From Pseudobdellovibrionaceae bacterium (GTDB lineage Bacteria > Bdellovibrionota > Bdellovibrionia > Bdellovibrionales > UBA1609), in assembly GCA_025354795.1 (NCBI GenBank), contig JANXMF010000205.1:1-35168 (forward strand): a DNA stretch of 35,168 nucleotides, written 5' to 3'. Positions within the stretch are counted from its first letter, which is position 1, and every line of letters starts with the position of its first letter. Under the pieces are notes generated by a model. The model was not told the origin of the DNA and did not search any database. It saw only the letters and a list, made by a program, of their open reading frames with translations. The translations under genes and the position numbers were made by a program. This document shows, piece by piece, positions 1 through 7,490 of this stretch.

Positions 1-205
1 GATTTTGCGCGCGTGTGAGTTGCCCATTGTCGAGCGCTTCCTCACCGACGAGGATTTTAAACAGTGTCGTCTTACCCGCGCCATTGGGGCCGATCACGCC
101 GATGTGCTCACCTTCGTTCACGGCGAAGCTGGCTTGGTCAAAGAGGATTTTGAGGCCGAAGTGCTTCGCGCCGTTTTGCAGTTGCAGGAGGGACATCACA
201 TTCAT
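1..205 (-). CDS. ABC-F family ATPase, N-terminal fragment
   Basis: This is the N-terminal 68 residues of an ABC ATPase whose gene runs off the left edge of the window. Reading the minus strand from the ATG at 205 gives a protein without membrane segments. It has a Walker A motif GPNGAGKT at residues 39-46, set in the phrase GEHIGVIGPNGAGKTTLFK. The early Walker A and the LLQLQNGAKHFG opening are typical of ABC-F proteins (Uup/EttA type), which act on ribosomes and are not transporters. An in-frame ATG at 196 is an alternative start, and neither start has a strong ribosome binding site. It lies 29 bases downstream of the LegB-type gene on the same strand and may be co-transcribed, but it is probably a housekeeping gene marking the border of the polysaccharide locus. 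An exporter ATPase such as Wzt is a less likely alternative because the downstream half is missing. Confidence 0.8.
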   Translation of the reverse strand, partial: MNVMSLLQLQNGAKHFGLKILFDQASFAVNEGEHIGVIGPNGAGKTTLFKILVGEEALDNGQLTRAQN

Positions 206-234
206 ATAGGATGAATGTGGGGGGTAATTCAACC

Positions 235-1209
235 TTATTGGTTGTAAATCTCGGCCTTAAAAAATTCAGGGTGGGCGAGAATCCAATCCACCGTCGCGCG
301 CAGGCCGTCTTCCAATTTAGTTTTTGGCGTCCAACCCAGAAGCTCGCGCGCTTTACGGTTGTCGCCGATCAGTTTCATCACTTCACTTTGGGGCGGGCGG
401 AACCGCTGCTGATCGGTTTTGATTTCCTTCTTAATGTTCATGATAGCGAGAATCATGGCCGCGAGTTCGCCAATCGTGATGCCCTTACCTTGGCAAAAAT
501 TCAGCGTTTCGCCCACCGCTTTGGGCGAGCGCCCCGCGTGTAAGAAGCCCTCGACTGTATCGGTCACGAAATTGAAATCGCGAACGGCGGTGAGTTCGCC
601 AAGTTGAATAGCGTCGCTCGCCCGGGCTTGAGCGATAATAGTGGGAATCACCGCTCGGGCCGACTGGCGCGGTCCGTAAGTGTTGAATGGGCGCACGGTG
701 ACCACCGGAAGTTGAAAAGCAAGGTGAAAGCTTTCGGCAATTTTATCCGCGCCGATTTTACTGGCGGAGTAAGGCGACTGGCCTTGCAGCGGATGAGCTT
801 CGTCGATAGGAACGCGCAAAGCGGTGCCGTAAACTTCACTGGTTGAGGTGTGCATGACCCGTTCGACGCCTTCGTCGAGGCAGGCTTGCACGACGTTAAG
901 GGTACCGATCACATTGGTTTGCACGTATTCCATCGGAGCCCGATAGGAATAGGGAATGGCGATGAGGGCGGCCAAATGATATACCTGGTTCATTCCGTGG
1001 ACGGCCTTGCGCACCACAAACGGATCGCGCACATCTCCAGTGACGACTTCGATTTCGCGCAGGCGATCGGGGGGCAGATCGTCGAGCCATCCCCAATTGT
1101 TGCGAAAATTGTATTGTACAAAAGCGCGGACCGAGTGTCCGGCGGTTAAAAGTCCTTCGACCAAGTGACTGCCGATAAATCCTTCGGAACCGGTGACTAA
1201 GACGTTCAT
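235..1209 (-). CDS. legB: LegB-type NAD-dependent nucleotide-sugar 4,6-dehydratase
   Basis: This is an extended short-chain dehydrogenase/reductase of 324 residues. TGSEGFIG (residues 6-13) is the NAD-binding glycine motif, TSTSEVYG (121-128) carries the active-site Thr/Ser/Glu region, and Y147-x3-K151 is the catalytic pair. The run RPFNTYGPRQSARAVIPT (about 173-190) and the HLAALIAIPYSY segment are characteristic of LegB, the 4,6-dehydratase that makes a 4-keto-6-deoxy-HexNAc nucleotide sugar from UDP- or GDP-GlcNAc. This is the first committed step to legionaminic acid or, with the same chemistry, di-N-acetylbacillosamine. The ATG at 1209 has AGAGG about nine bases upstream. It is separated by 8-9 kb from the LegC-type aminotransferase that should use its product. 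Family assignment is firm; the substrate nucleotide (UDP or GDP) cannot be read from the sequence. Confidence 0.9.
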   Translation of the reverse strand: MNVLVTGSEGFIGSHLVEGLLTAGHSVRAFVQYNFRNNWGWLDDLPPDRLREIEVVTGDVRDPFVVRKAVHGMNQVYHLAALIAIPYSYRAPMEYVQTNVIGTLNVVQACLDEGVERVMHTSTSEVYGTALRVPIDEAHPLQGQSPYSASKIGADKIAESFHLAFQLPVVTVRPFNTYGPRQSARAVIPTIIAQARASDAIQLGELTAVRDFNFVTDTVEGFLHAGRSPKAVGETLNFCQGKGITIGELAAMILAIMNIKKEIKTDQQRFRPPQSEVMKLIGDNRKARELLGWTPKTKLEDGLRATVDWILAHPEFFKAEIYNQ

Positions 1210-1275
1210 AGGTCGTACCTCTACTTAAAAGCGAAACATTGCCGGGCGCAAAGGTCAATCGCGATTTGTGCGGGC

Positions 1276-1304
1276 TTGCGGGTCAGGTCGTGTAAATATA
1301 CACT
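1276..1304 (+). promoter_or_regulatory. Possible sigma-70 promoter with embedded dyad
   Basis: A TTGCGG box (1276-1281) is followed after 17 bases by TACACT (1299-1304). The predicted start of transcription, near 1311, lies almost on the ATG at 1313. The -10 region also falls in an inverted repeat, GTGTA-AATA-TACAC (1290-1303), which could be an operator or chance. The match to consensus is only moderate. Confidence 0.35.
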
Positions 1305-1312
1305 TATCATCT

Positions 1313-2002
1313 ATGGGAATTCGCGGGCCGCTCAAGCGTGGGAGGATTTTTGCAGTCGCGCTAGGAGCGTTGGGCTTGGGATTGCTACACACGAATACTC
1401 TGGTGGCGTCGCTGGTGGCACAACCGTTGCTGAGCGCGAGCGAGCAATTGTCAGTGGCTGCGGAGAGGTCGAAGTGCCGCTCACGTTTGGCGACCTTGGT
1501 GGTGCTCGGCGGCGGAATCTACACTCCGGAAATGCCCTCGATCGCGACGCTGGAGCGAGTGCATACTACGGCGCGATTTTTGCGTGAGCCTGGGTCGGTG
1601 GTGCGAAATGTGATCCTTTCTGGGGGCCCGACTCTGCGTGGTTCCAGCGTCACCGAGGCGGAACTGGCCGCGCGTTTTCTGCGCTTGGAATTGCCGGATG
1701 CAATCGCTCCCACTTTGCGGCTCGAAGACAAGAGCTTAACGACCAATGAAAATGCGTGGCGCACCCGTGAGTTGGTTGCAGCCCAACACCTGGGGCCCGA
1801 AATTATTTTGGTGACGTGGTCTATTCATATGAGACGCGCGGCCGCGGTCTTTACCCATCAGGGTTTTGTGGTTTGCGCGCTTCCGGTGCCAGCTGCCCCG
1901 CGCGCGTCAGATTGGTTTTCTTGGTCTAACTTTAAGCTTCTGAAGCTCGCCCTTCATGAACAGCTTGGGTTTTACGTTTACCAGTGGCGGGGCTGGATTT
2001 AG
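1313..2002 (+). CDS. DUF218 (ElyC/SanA/YdcF-like) membrane protein
   Basis: The 229-residue protein has one N-terminal hydrophobic segment (about residues 12-38) and then a DUF218 domain. Family landmarks are VVLGGGIY (63-70), LSGG (102-105), ED-K-S-TT-EN (138-146) and the late LVTW-IHM-RAA stretch (167-177). ElyC and SanA of Escherichia coli belong to this family and affect envelope integrity and polysaccharide assembly, but the biochemical activity is poorly defined. The reading frame is open from a GTG at 1268, but the ATG at 1313 is preferred because the DUF218 topology then begins with a short basic stretch followed by the membrane helix. There is no Shine-Dalgarno sequence before 1313, and a possible promoter lies just upstream. 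It is divergent from the LegB-type gene. Confidence 0.8.
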   Translation: MGIRGPLKRGRIFAVALGALGLGLLHTNTLVASLVAQPLLSASEQLSVAAERSKCRSRLATLVVLGGGIYTPEMPSIATLERVHTTARFLREPGSVVRNVILSGGPTLRGSSVTEAELAARFLRLELPDAIAPTLRLEDKSLTTNENAWRTRELVAAQHLGPEIILVTWSIHMRRAAAVFTHQGFVVCALPVPAAPRASDWFSWSNFKLLKLALHEQLGFYVYQWRGWI

Positions 2003-2011
2003 TAGTTTGCC

Positions 2012-2296
2012 ATGATCGCGGTTTTGTTGGCGTTAGTCGTGACTGCGCAAGTGAGTTGGTCGCTGAATGACACGCAAGGTTTGCTGCAACTGATACAGAC
2101 CCATCCGAGGGGCACGGTTTTGATTTTGCCCGGCCCGCACGTTTGCCGAGTAGCGAGCACTATGAGCTTCGACGCCGTCAGTTTTCAAAACGGCGCGGTC
2201 CTTGCTCCCGAGAAAGGGGTTACCCTGGAAATGAACGGCCCGATCCGGGCCGAGGCGGTGCAGATTTTGATACCGAGCAAGCGGGTTTATTTTTAA
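2012..2296 (+). CDS. Short secreted beta-helix-like protein, possibly a truncated remnant
   Basis: The 94-residue product opens with a hydrophobic signal-peptide-like stretch (about residues 1-17). The rest resembles the entry strands of pectate-lyase-like parallel beta-helix proteins: a proline/glycine turn, then F-x-x-GAVLAPEKGVTLEMNGPI (about 58-76) and QILIPSKRVYF at the end. In full-length relatives this N-terminal cap is followed by several hundred residues of helix coils. Here a TAA stops the frame at once, and no continuation with those features is visible in the next 158 bases in any forward frame. It starts nine bases after the DUF218 stop codon, so it is probably co-transcribed. 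It may be a decayed gene or a genuine small exported protein. The similarity is by eye and weak. Confidence 0.45.
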   Translation: MIAVLLALVVTAQVSWSLNDTQGLLQLIQTHPRGTVLILPGPHVCRVASTMSFDAVSFQNGAVLAPEKGVTLEMNGPIRAEAVQILIPSKRVYF

Positions 2297-2441
2297 ACAT
2301 GCAGGTCGGCGGCAATTTCAGCTATGACCGACTTTTGTCAAATCCGTTTGCGACTGACTTTGGCAAAGAGCCACTTTAAGAGTCTGTTTAGGGCTTTCGA
2401 CCGGTCCGCGAATAGACGGTAGGAATTGCCTAGAACTAGCG

Positions 2442-2447
2442 TACAAT
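2442..2447 (+). promoter_or_regulatory. Possible -10 element abutting the wbpP start codon
   Basis: TACAAT is followed by TTTAACC and then the ATG at 2455. If this is a -10 box, transcription would begin at or within one or two bases of the start codon. No good -35 box is found at 16-18 bases upstream (GTAGGA at 2419-2424), and there is no Shine-Dalgarno sequence. Treat as tentative. Confidence 0.3.
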
Positions 2448-2454
2448 TTTAACC

Positions 2455-3489
2455 ATGAGTACTCATTTTGAAACTCTGATCGAACAGCTCAAAAATAATC
2501 CACGTCGCTGGTTCGTCACCGGGGCCGCGGGCTTTATTGGCTCTCACTTGGTGGAAAATCTTTTGCGTTGGGGTCAGCAGGTGACGGGCCTCGATAATTT
2601 TTCCAACGGATATAAACAGAATTTGATTGAGTTGCGAGCGCTACTGCCGGCGGAGGCCTGGAGCCGATTGCATTTTGTCGAAGGCGATATCCGCGAGCTG
2701 GGAACCTGCCGCGAGCTTTGCACTAAAACCGACATTGTCTTGCACCATGCGGCCTTGGGCTCGGTGCCTCGCTCGATCAAAGATCCGATCAACAGCAACG
2801 ACTCCAACGTCAATGGCTTCTTGAATATTTTGGTGGCCGCTAAGGATGCGGGTGTGAAACGTGTGGTGTTTGCTTCGTCGAGTTCGGTCTATGGTGACAA
2901 CACCGACCTACCAAAGGTGGAGGAACGTACGGGTCAACCGCTTTCACCCTATGCGGTGACCAAAGTGGCCAATGAACTCTATGGTCGCGTATTCGCTTCG
3001 ACCTACGGGATGAGTGTGATTGGTCTGCGCTACTTCAATGTGTTTGGCGCGCGACAATCGCCCAATGGACCTTACGCGGCGGTAATTCCAAAGTGGATCG
3101 AGGCCATGCTTCACGGCGACCCGGTGTACATTAACGGCGATGGCGAAACCAGCCGGGATTTTTGCTATGTGAGAAATGTAGTGCAGATGAATGTTTTGGC
3201 GGGCACCACGACCAAAGCCGAGGCCGACGGTCAGATTTTCAATACCGCACTCGATGCCCGCACCAGCCTCAATCAATTGTTCGGTCATTTGAACGAGCGC
3301 TTGCAAGCACGGGTCCCTGGCTTTAAAGCCCGTGAGGCCGTTTACCGAGAAACCCGCGCCGGTGACATCGCCCACTCGCAAGCCTCCATCGTGGCGGGCC
3401 GCAAGGTCCTTGCGTATGATCCACGCTACGATATTCGCGCTGGCCTTGATGAGGCTTTGGATTGGTACATTCGCGCATTCTCTAAATAG
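2455..3489 (+). CDS. wbpP: UDP-N-acetylglucosamine 4-epimerase, WbpP/TviC type
   Basis: The 344-residue enzyme is an extended SDR with TGAAGFIG at residues 22-29 for NAD binding, SSSSVYG at 141-147 and the catalytic Y166-x3-K170. The approximately 18-residue N-terminal extension before the Rossmann motif, the LHHAALGSVPRS segment (96-107) and the later GARQSPNGPYAAVIPKW and NGDGETSRDFCYV runs are hallmarks of the WbpP/TviC group. These enzymes prefer N-acetylated UDP-hexoses and interconvert UDP-GlcNAc with UDP-GalNAc, or the corresponding uronic acids. With the WbpO/TviB-type dehydrogenase at 4123 it would supply UDP-GalNAcA. It reads toward, and ends 16 bases from, the convergent SLBB gene. 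Confidence 0.93.
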   Translation: MSTHFETLIEQLKNNPRRWFVTGAAGFIGSHLVENLLRWGQQVTGLDNFSNGYKQNLIELRALLPAEAWSRLHFVEGDIRELGTCRELCTKTDIVLHHAALGSVPRSIKDPINSNDSNVNGFLNILVAAKDAGVKRVVFASSSSVYGDNTDLPKVEERTGQPLSPYAVTKVANELYGRVFASTYGMSVIGLRYFNVFGARQSPNGPYAAVIPKWIEAMLHGDPVYINGDGETSRDFCYVRNVVQMNVLAGTTTKAEADGQIFNTALDARTSLNQLFGHLNERLQARVPGFKAREAVYRETRAGDIAHSQASIVAGRKVLAYDPRYDIRAGLDEALDWYIRAFSK

Positions 3490-3505
3490 AATGCAAACGC
3501 GAGCG

Positions 3506-4003
3506 CTAAGGGTGATGTAAAATTTGATTGGTTGAAGAAACCGAAAACACGATCGACGCCATGCCGGCTATGAGCGCGACCCAGCGCAGGGTGGTGTCGA
3601 GCGAAGGCTGTTGTTTGATGTGAACCAGATCGCGATCTTCAATTTGCGGCAGTTCGTTTTTGCCGCCAATCACGTCATTAAGATTGTAAGTCAGCACCTG
3701 AGTCTTTTGCATTTCCAAGCGACGGATAGTGATGTCATTAATGTCGGCGTTGGTGACGGTGCCTCCGGCATAGGCGATAAGCTGGGGCAAACTGGTTTTG
3801 GTCGGCACATGATAGACTCCGGGACGCGCGACCCCGCTGAGTAAGTTCACCGTCACCAGCGGACGACCCAGTTCGCGCCCGACGAAGAATTCGGCGCCGG
3901 TGTTGTTGAACGATTCGGTGGTCGACGTCAATTGCGCAAAGCTTGGACTAGAGGCTAGGAGTGCGGTTTGAACAGCTATAATTTTTCGTAATAGTGATTT
4001 CAT
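3506..4003 (-). CDS. Short SLBB-domain exported membrane protein
   Basis: The 165-residue protein begins with a signal peptide (basic MKSLLRK, hydrophobic stretch, likely cleavage after SFA at about residue 23). A single soluble-ligand-binding beta-grasp (SLBB) domain follows at about residues 49-130: the GVARPGVYHVPTKTSLPQLIAYAGG segment (57-81) and the closing I-E-D-R-D-L-V-H-I. A C-terminal hydrophobic helix spans about 139-157. SLBB domains occur in Wza-type export channels, but the polysaccharide-export (PES) domain of Wza is missing and the normal length is about 360-380 residues. It may therefore be an inner-membrane or periplasmic accessory that touches the export channel or the glycan. 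It is transcribed away from the wbpO operon. No Shine-Dalgarno sequence is visible before the ATG at 4003. Confidence 0.75.
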   Translation of the reverse strand: MKSLLRKIIAVQTALLASSPSFAQLTSTTESFNNTGAEFFVGRELGRPLVTVNLLSGVARPGVYHVPTKTSLPQLIAYAGGTVTNADINDITIRRLEMQKTQVLTYNLNDVIGGKNELPQIEDRDLVHIKQQPSLDTTLRWVALIAGMASIVFSVSSTNQILHHP

Positions 4004-4122
4004 AAACTAATTCACATCATGTTTGAATCTGACCTATATTGAAAGTCCAGAATTCCGCGCCCACAGGCGAGACCGGCGTATTTTTCTTGAGCCTGGCGAG
4101 AGCCGGCGCGAGAATAAATCAA

Positions 4123-5403
4123 ATGAAAGAAATCATTTCAGTAATTGGTCTAGGCTATGTTGGTTTGCCGGTGGCGGTGGAATTTGGACGCAAAACCACG
4201 GTGGTGGGATTTGATATTAACGAGGCCCGGCTGACCGAATTGCGTGGCGGTCACGATCATACGGGTGAGGTGACGGCCCAAGACCTGGCGTCTACGCGCG
4301 TGAAATATACAAGTTCTATTGATGACCTAAAACAGTGTACCTTTCATATTGTCACGGTACCGACTCCGGTCGATACCGCTCACCGGCCCGATATGTCGTT
4401 AGTGCTAAAGGCTACCGCGTCCATTGGACGAGCGTTGAGAAAGGGCGCGGTCGTGGTTTACGAATCAACGGTTTATCCCGGCGCGACTGAGGAAGATTGC
4501 GTCCCGGTGCTGGAGCGTGAGTCGGGCTTGAAGTTTGGGGTGGACTTCAAAGTGGGCTACAGCCCCGAGCGCATCAATCCCGGCGATCGCGAGCATACCT
4601 TCACTAAAATAAAGAAAGTGGTTTCGGGATCGGATGCCGAGGCGCTCGAGCGGGTGGCCACCACGTATGAAAGCGTTGTCACTGCGGGGGTGCATCGCGC
4701 CAGTAGCATTCGCGTGGCGGAGGCCGCCAAAGTGATTGAGAACACTCAGCGCGACTTAAATATTGCTCTGATCAATGAGCTGGCGCTGATTTTTCACCGC
4801 ATGGGTATCGACACCAATGAGGTGCTGCAGGCCGCAGGCACCAAATGGAATTTTTTGAATTTCAAGCCGGGCCTGGTGGGCGGCCACTGCATTGGCGTCG
4901 ATCCTTACTATCTGACTCATAAGGCTGAACAGCTGGGCTATATTCCGCAAGTCATTTTGGCGGGACGTCGAATCAATGATGAGATGGGCACTTACGTGGC
5001 GCAAAATGCGGTGCGAGAAATGATTTTGGCCGGGCATTTTATTCGAGGCGCGAAAGTCTTAGTGATGGGTTTAACTTTTAAAGAGGATTGCCCCGATATT
5101 CGCAATTCGCGCGTGATTGACATTATTCGTGAGCTGCAAAACTTTGGGGTCGAAGTGCAGGTCTATGATCCGTTCGCCAATGTTGAGGAAACCTGGCACG
5201 AGTATAAAATTCGCCTGACCCCGGCTCAGCAGCTGGGCAAAGCCAACGCGGTGGTGATGGCCGTGGCGCACAAGCCCTTTCGTGCGATGAGCATGGCGCA
5301 AGTGCGGGAGCTGATGGTCGACAACCCGGTTTTGATAGATGTCAAAGGCCTGTTCACGGCGAGCGAAGCGGAGACGCAGAAAATTCGTTTTTGGCGGCTC
5401 TAG
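4123..5403 (+). CDS. wbpO: UDP-N-acetylhexosamine 6-dehydrogenase, WbpO/TviB type
   Basis: The 426-residue protein oxidises C6 of a UDP-HexNAc to the uronic acid with two NAD. GLGYVGLP (residues 9-16) binds NAD. YESTVYPG (113-120) and AEAAKVIENTQRDLNIA (199-215, with K203) are family signatures. GGHCIGVDPYY (253-263) holds the catalytic Cys256. The overall sequence follows TviB of the Vi antigen and WbpO of Pseudomonas aeruginosa O6 more closely than UDP-glucose dehydrogenases. The frame is open from a TTG at 4039, but the ATG at 4123 places the Rossmann motif at the normal distance from the N-terminus. Its natural partner is the WbpP-type epimerase at 2455. The next gene starts six bases after its stop codon. 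Confidence 0.93.
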   Translation: MKEIISVIGLGYVGLPVAVEFGRKTTVVGFDINEARLTELRGGHDHTGEVTAQDLASTRVKYTSSIDDLKQCTFHIVTVPTPVDTAHRPDMSLVLKATASIGRALRKGAVVVYESTVYPGATEEDCVPVLERESGLKFGVDFKVGYSPERINPGDREHTFTKIKKVVSGSDAEALERVATTYESVVTAGVHRASSIRVAEAAKVIENTQRDLNIALINELALIFHRMGIDTNEVLQAAGTKWNFLNFKPGLVGGHCIGVDPYYLTHKAEQLGYIPQVILAGRRINDEMGTYVAQNAVREMILAGHFIRGAKVLVMGLTFKEDCPDIRNSRVIDIIRELQNFGVEVQVYDPFANVEETWHEYKIRLTPAQQLGKANAVVMAVAHKPFRAMSMAQVRELMVDNPVLIDVKGLFTASEAETQKIRFWRL

Positions 5404-5409
5404 CAGACT

Positions 5410-6621
5410 ATGAAGATTCTTTTTCTTACCGATAATTTCCCGCCCGAAACCAACGCCGCGGCTTCGCGGGTCATGGAGCGCGCCCGCTATTGGGTGAAGT
5501 GGGGACACGAAGTCTGCATTTTAACCTCCGCGCCGAATAAGCCCCAGGGCCGGGTTTATCCCGGTTACAAAAACGCTTGGCGTACGGTGGAAATGGTGGA
5601 GGGCATAAGAGTGGTGAGGGTGAAAACCTTTATCGCCGCCAACGAAGGTTCAGTGCTGCGGATTCTTGATTTTCTTTCCTATATGATCACAGCGATTATG
5701 TTTGGTGTGTTTGAACAAAAGCCCGATGTGGTGGCTGCCACCTCTCCGCAGTTTTTTACCGGCGTGAGCGGCTGGGCGCTGGCAAAAGTATTTCGCGTGC
5801 CGTTCGTGTTTGAAATTGCCGACCTGTGGCCTGCGGCGCTGGGTGCGGTCGGGGTGATTGATAGCAATTGGATTTTATGGCCGCTCGAGCGTTTGGAGCT
5901 TTTTTTATACCATCAGGCGCGCCGGGTGGTGACGCTCACCGAATCGTTTCGGGCGGATCTTATGCGCCGTAAAGTCAGTGCGGAGAAAGTGAAGACCATT
6001 ATTAATGGCGTCGAGATGCACGCGTTTTACCCCACCGCGACCGACCTTGCTCTGGTCGAGAGCTTAGGTTTGCAAGGGCAATTCGTGGTGGCGTACATTG
6101 GGACTTTGGGTTTGTCACACGGTTTAGAATCGATTCTTAAGGCGGCGCAGCTGCTTGCGGGCAAAAGCAGTGTTCACTTCCTGTTTGTGGGTTCGGGTTC
6201 CGAACTTGCGCGTTTGAAGCTGCTTAAGCAAGAGCTTGGTTTAAGCAATGTGACGTTCGTCGAACAAAAGCCCAAGGCCGAGATTGTAAAATATTGGAGC
6301 ATTTGTGATATGGCTTTGGTTTCGTTGCGCGACGGTCCCATTCTTTCCACAGTGATTCCGTCAAAAATTTTTGAAGCTATGGCTTGCGGCAAGCCCGTGA
6401 TTCTGGCGGGCCCCCCGGGCGAAGCCAGCAAAATCGTGCTCGAGAGTGGCTGTGGCTGTGTGGTGCCTGCGGAAAATCCGGAGGCCTTGGCGCTGAAATT
6501 ATTGGAGCTCACGCACGATCACGAACTGCGCGCGCGTTACACTCGCGACAGTTTTGCCGCGGCAAAGAATTATAGCCGCGAACGCCAGGCCCGCGAAATG
6601 CTGGAAGCGATGAGCTCCTAA
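5410..6621 (+). CDS. Family 4 glycosyltransferase, WbuB-like
   Basis: The 403-residue GT-B enzyme has the MKILFLTDNFPPETNAAASR opening, EIADLWPAA at about 135-143 and a C-terminal donor-binding stretch with FEAMACGKPVILAG at about 321-334. These resemble WbuB, an L-fucosamine transferase of E. coli O26, and its many relatives in O-antigen loci. These enzymes act at the cytoplasmic face of the inner membrane, adding a sugar to a lipid-linked acceptor with retention of anomeric configuration. The donor cannot be inferred; being in one operon with WbpO makes a HexNAc or HexNAcA donor attractive but unproved. Its stop codon overlaps the next start in TAATG. Confidence 0.85.
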   Translation: MKILFLTDNFPPETNAAASRVMERARYWVKWGHEVCILTSAPNKPQGRVYPGYKNAWRTVEMVEGIRVVRVKTFIAANEGSVLRILDFLSYMITAIMFGVFEQKPDVVAATSPQFFTGVSGWALAKVFRVPFVFEIADLWPAALGAVGVIDSNWILWPLERLELFLYHQARRVVTLTESFRADLMRRKVSAEKVKTIINGVEMHAFYPTATDLALVESLGLQGQFVVAYIGTLGLSHGLESILKAAQLLAGKSSVHFLFVGSGSELARLKLLKQELGLSNVTFVEQKPKAEIVKYWSICDMALVSLRDGPILSTVIPSKIFEAMACGKPVILAGPPGEASKIVLESGCGCVVPAENPEALALKLLELTHDHELRARYTRDSFAAAKNYSRERQAREMLEAMSS

Positions 6622-7490
6622 TGGATTTTAAACCTAAAAAATACGCGGTGCTGACGATGGATGTGGAAGATTGGTATCACACGGGGTACCTCGATCCCGC
6701 ACGTTGCGCAAGGGACGTTTCCATTTTGGAAGTGGTCGATCAATTTGCCGGCACGCTCGAGGAATTTGGTGCGCGCGGGACTTTTTTTGTACTGGGCGAG
6801 CTCTTACAGCCTAAGCGCCAGCAGTGGAATCAATTGGTGAAGCGCGGTCACGAACTGGCGTCGCATGGTTGGAGTCACATTCCGCCCATGCAAATGACCC
6901 CCGTGCAGTTTGCAGCGGAGCTGCATCAATGCCAAAAAGCCCATCGCGATTTTATCGCCGCTCCGCTTGAGGGCTATCGAGCAGCGCTGTTTAGCATGGA
7001 TCGGGCGCGCTTAAATCAAGTCATTGAAGCCGGATTTTTATACGATTCGAGCAGCACGGCTCGGGGCCGCAAGAGCTCACAGATCGATCTCGCGGGATTT
7101 ACTCCACTGCGCAAGCAGACTTTTAGCCAGGACCACTTTGTCGAGTTTCAAGTGGGAGCGCCGGGCCTTAGTGCCTACTTTATCAACGGGGGGGGCGGAA
7201 CCAGGCTGTTACCGTGGCCGCTGACACTTCACTTGTTTAAGCGTTTTATGCGGACTGAGATTGACTACAGTTTCTACACCCACCCGCTCGATTTCGCGCC
7301 CACTCCATTGCCGCTGCCACCCGGTCTATCATGGCTAAAAAAGGCGCGGCTTCTTGGCGGGAGGGCGGCCATGGGGGCGCGCTTCTCGCGCATGTTGCAA
7401 GAGTTGGTGGCGGAAGATTATAACTTTGTGACGTTTGCGCAGTTGCGCCAAGAGTTATTGCCCGTCGTTAGACAACGTCGAAATCTATAG
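6621..7490 (+). CDS. NodB-type polysaccharide deacetylase
   Basis: The 289-residue protein has a NodB homology domain of the kind found in exosortase and exopolysaccharide loci. TMDVEDWYH (12-20) supplies the catalytic base and metal-binding Asp (D14, D17 or nearby), and SHGWSH (81-86) gives the metal-binding His pair H82 and H86. The third motif reads GYRAALFSM where relatives usually have RAPSF, a possible change in the active-site rim. Such enzymes remove N- or O-acetyl groups from sugars, here probably from a lipid-linked repeat unit since no signal peptide is seen. The ATG at 6621 shares one base with the preceding stop codon. The 3' end overlaps the convergent GNAT gene by 23 bases. Confidence 0.85.
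   Translation: MDFKPKKYAVLTMDVEDWYHTGYLDPARCARDVSILEVVDQFAGTLEEFGARGTFFVLGELLQPKRQQWNQLVKRGHELASHGWSHIPPMQMTPVQFAAELHQCQKAHRDFIAAPLEGYRAALFSMDRARLNQVIEAGFLYDSSSTARGRKSSQIDLAGFTPLRKQTFSQDHFVEFQVGAPGLSAYFINGGGGTRLLPWPLTLHLFKRFMRTEIDYSFYTHPLDFAPTPLPLPPGLSWLKKARLLGGRAAMGARFSRMLQELVAEDYNFVTFAQLRQELLPVVRQRRNL

Noticed and set aside
4039-4122. Upstream TTG start for the WbpO-type dehydrogenase
   Set aside because: It would add 28 residues before the Rossmann glycine motif, unlike TviB/WbpO relatives; the ATG at 4123 fits the family.
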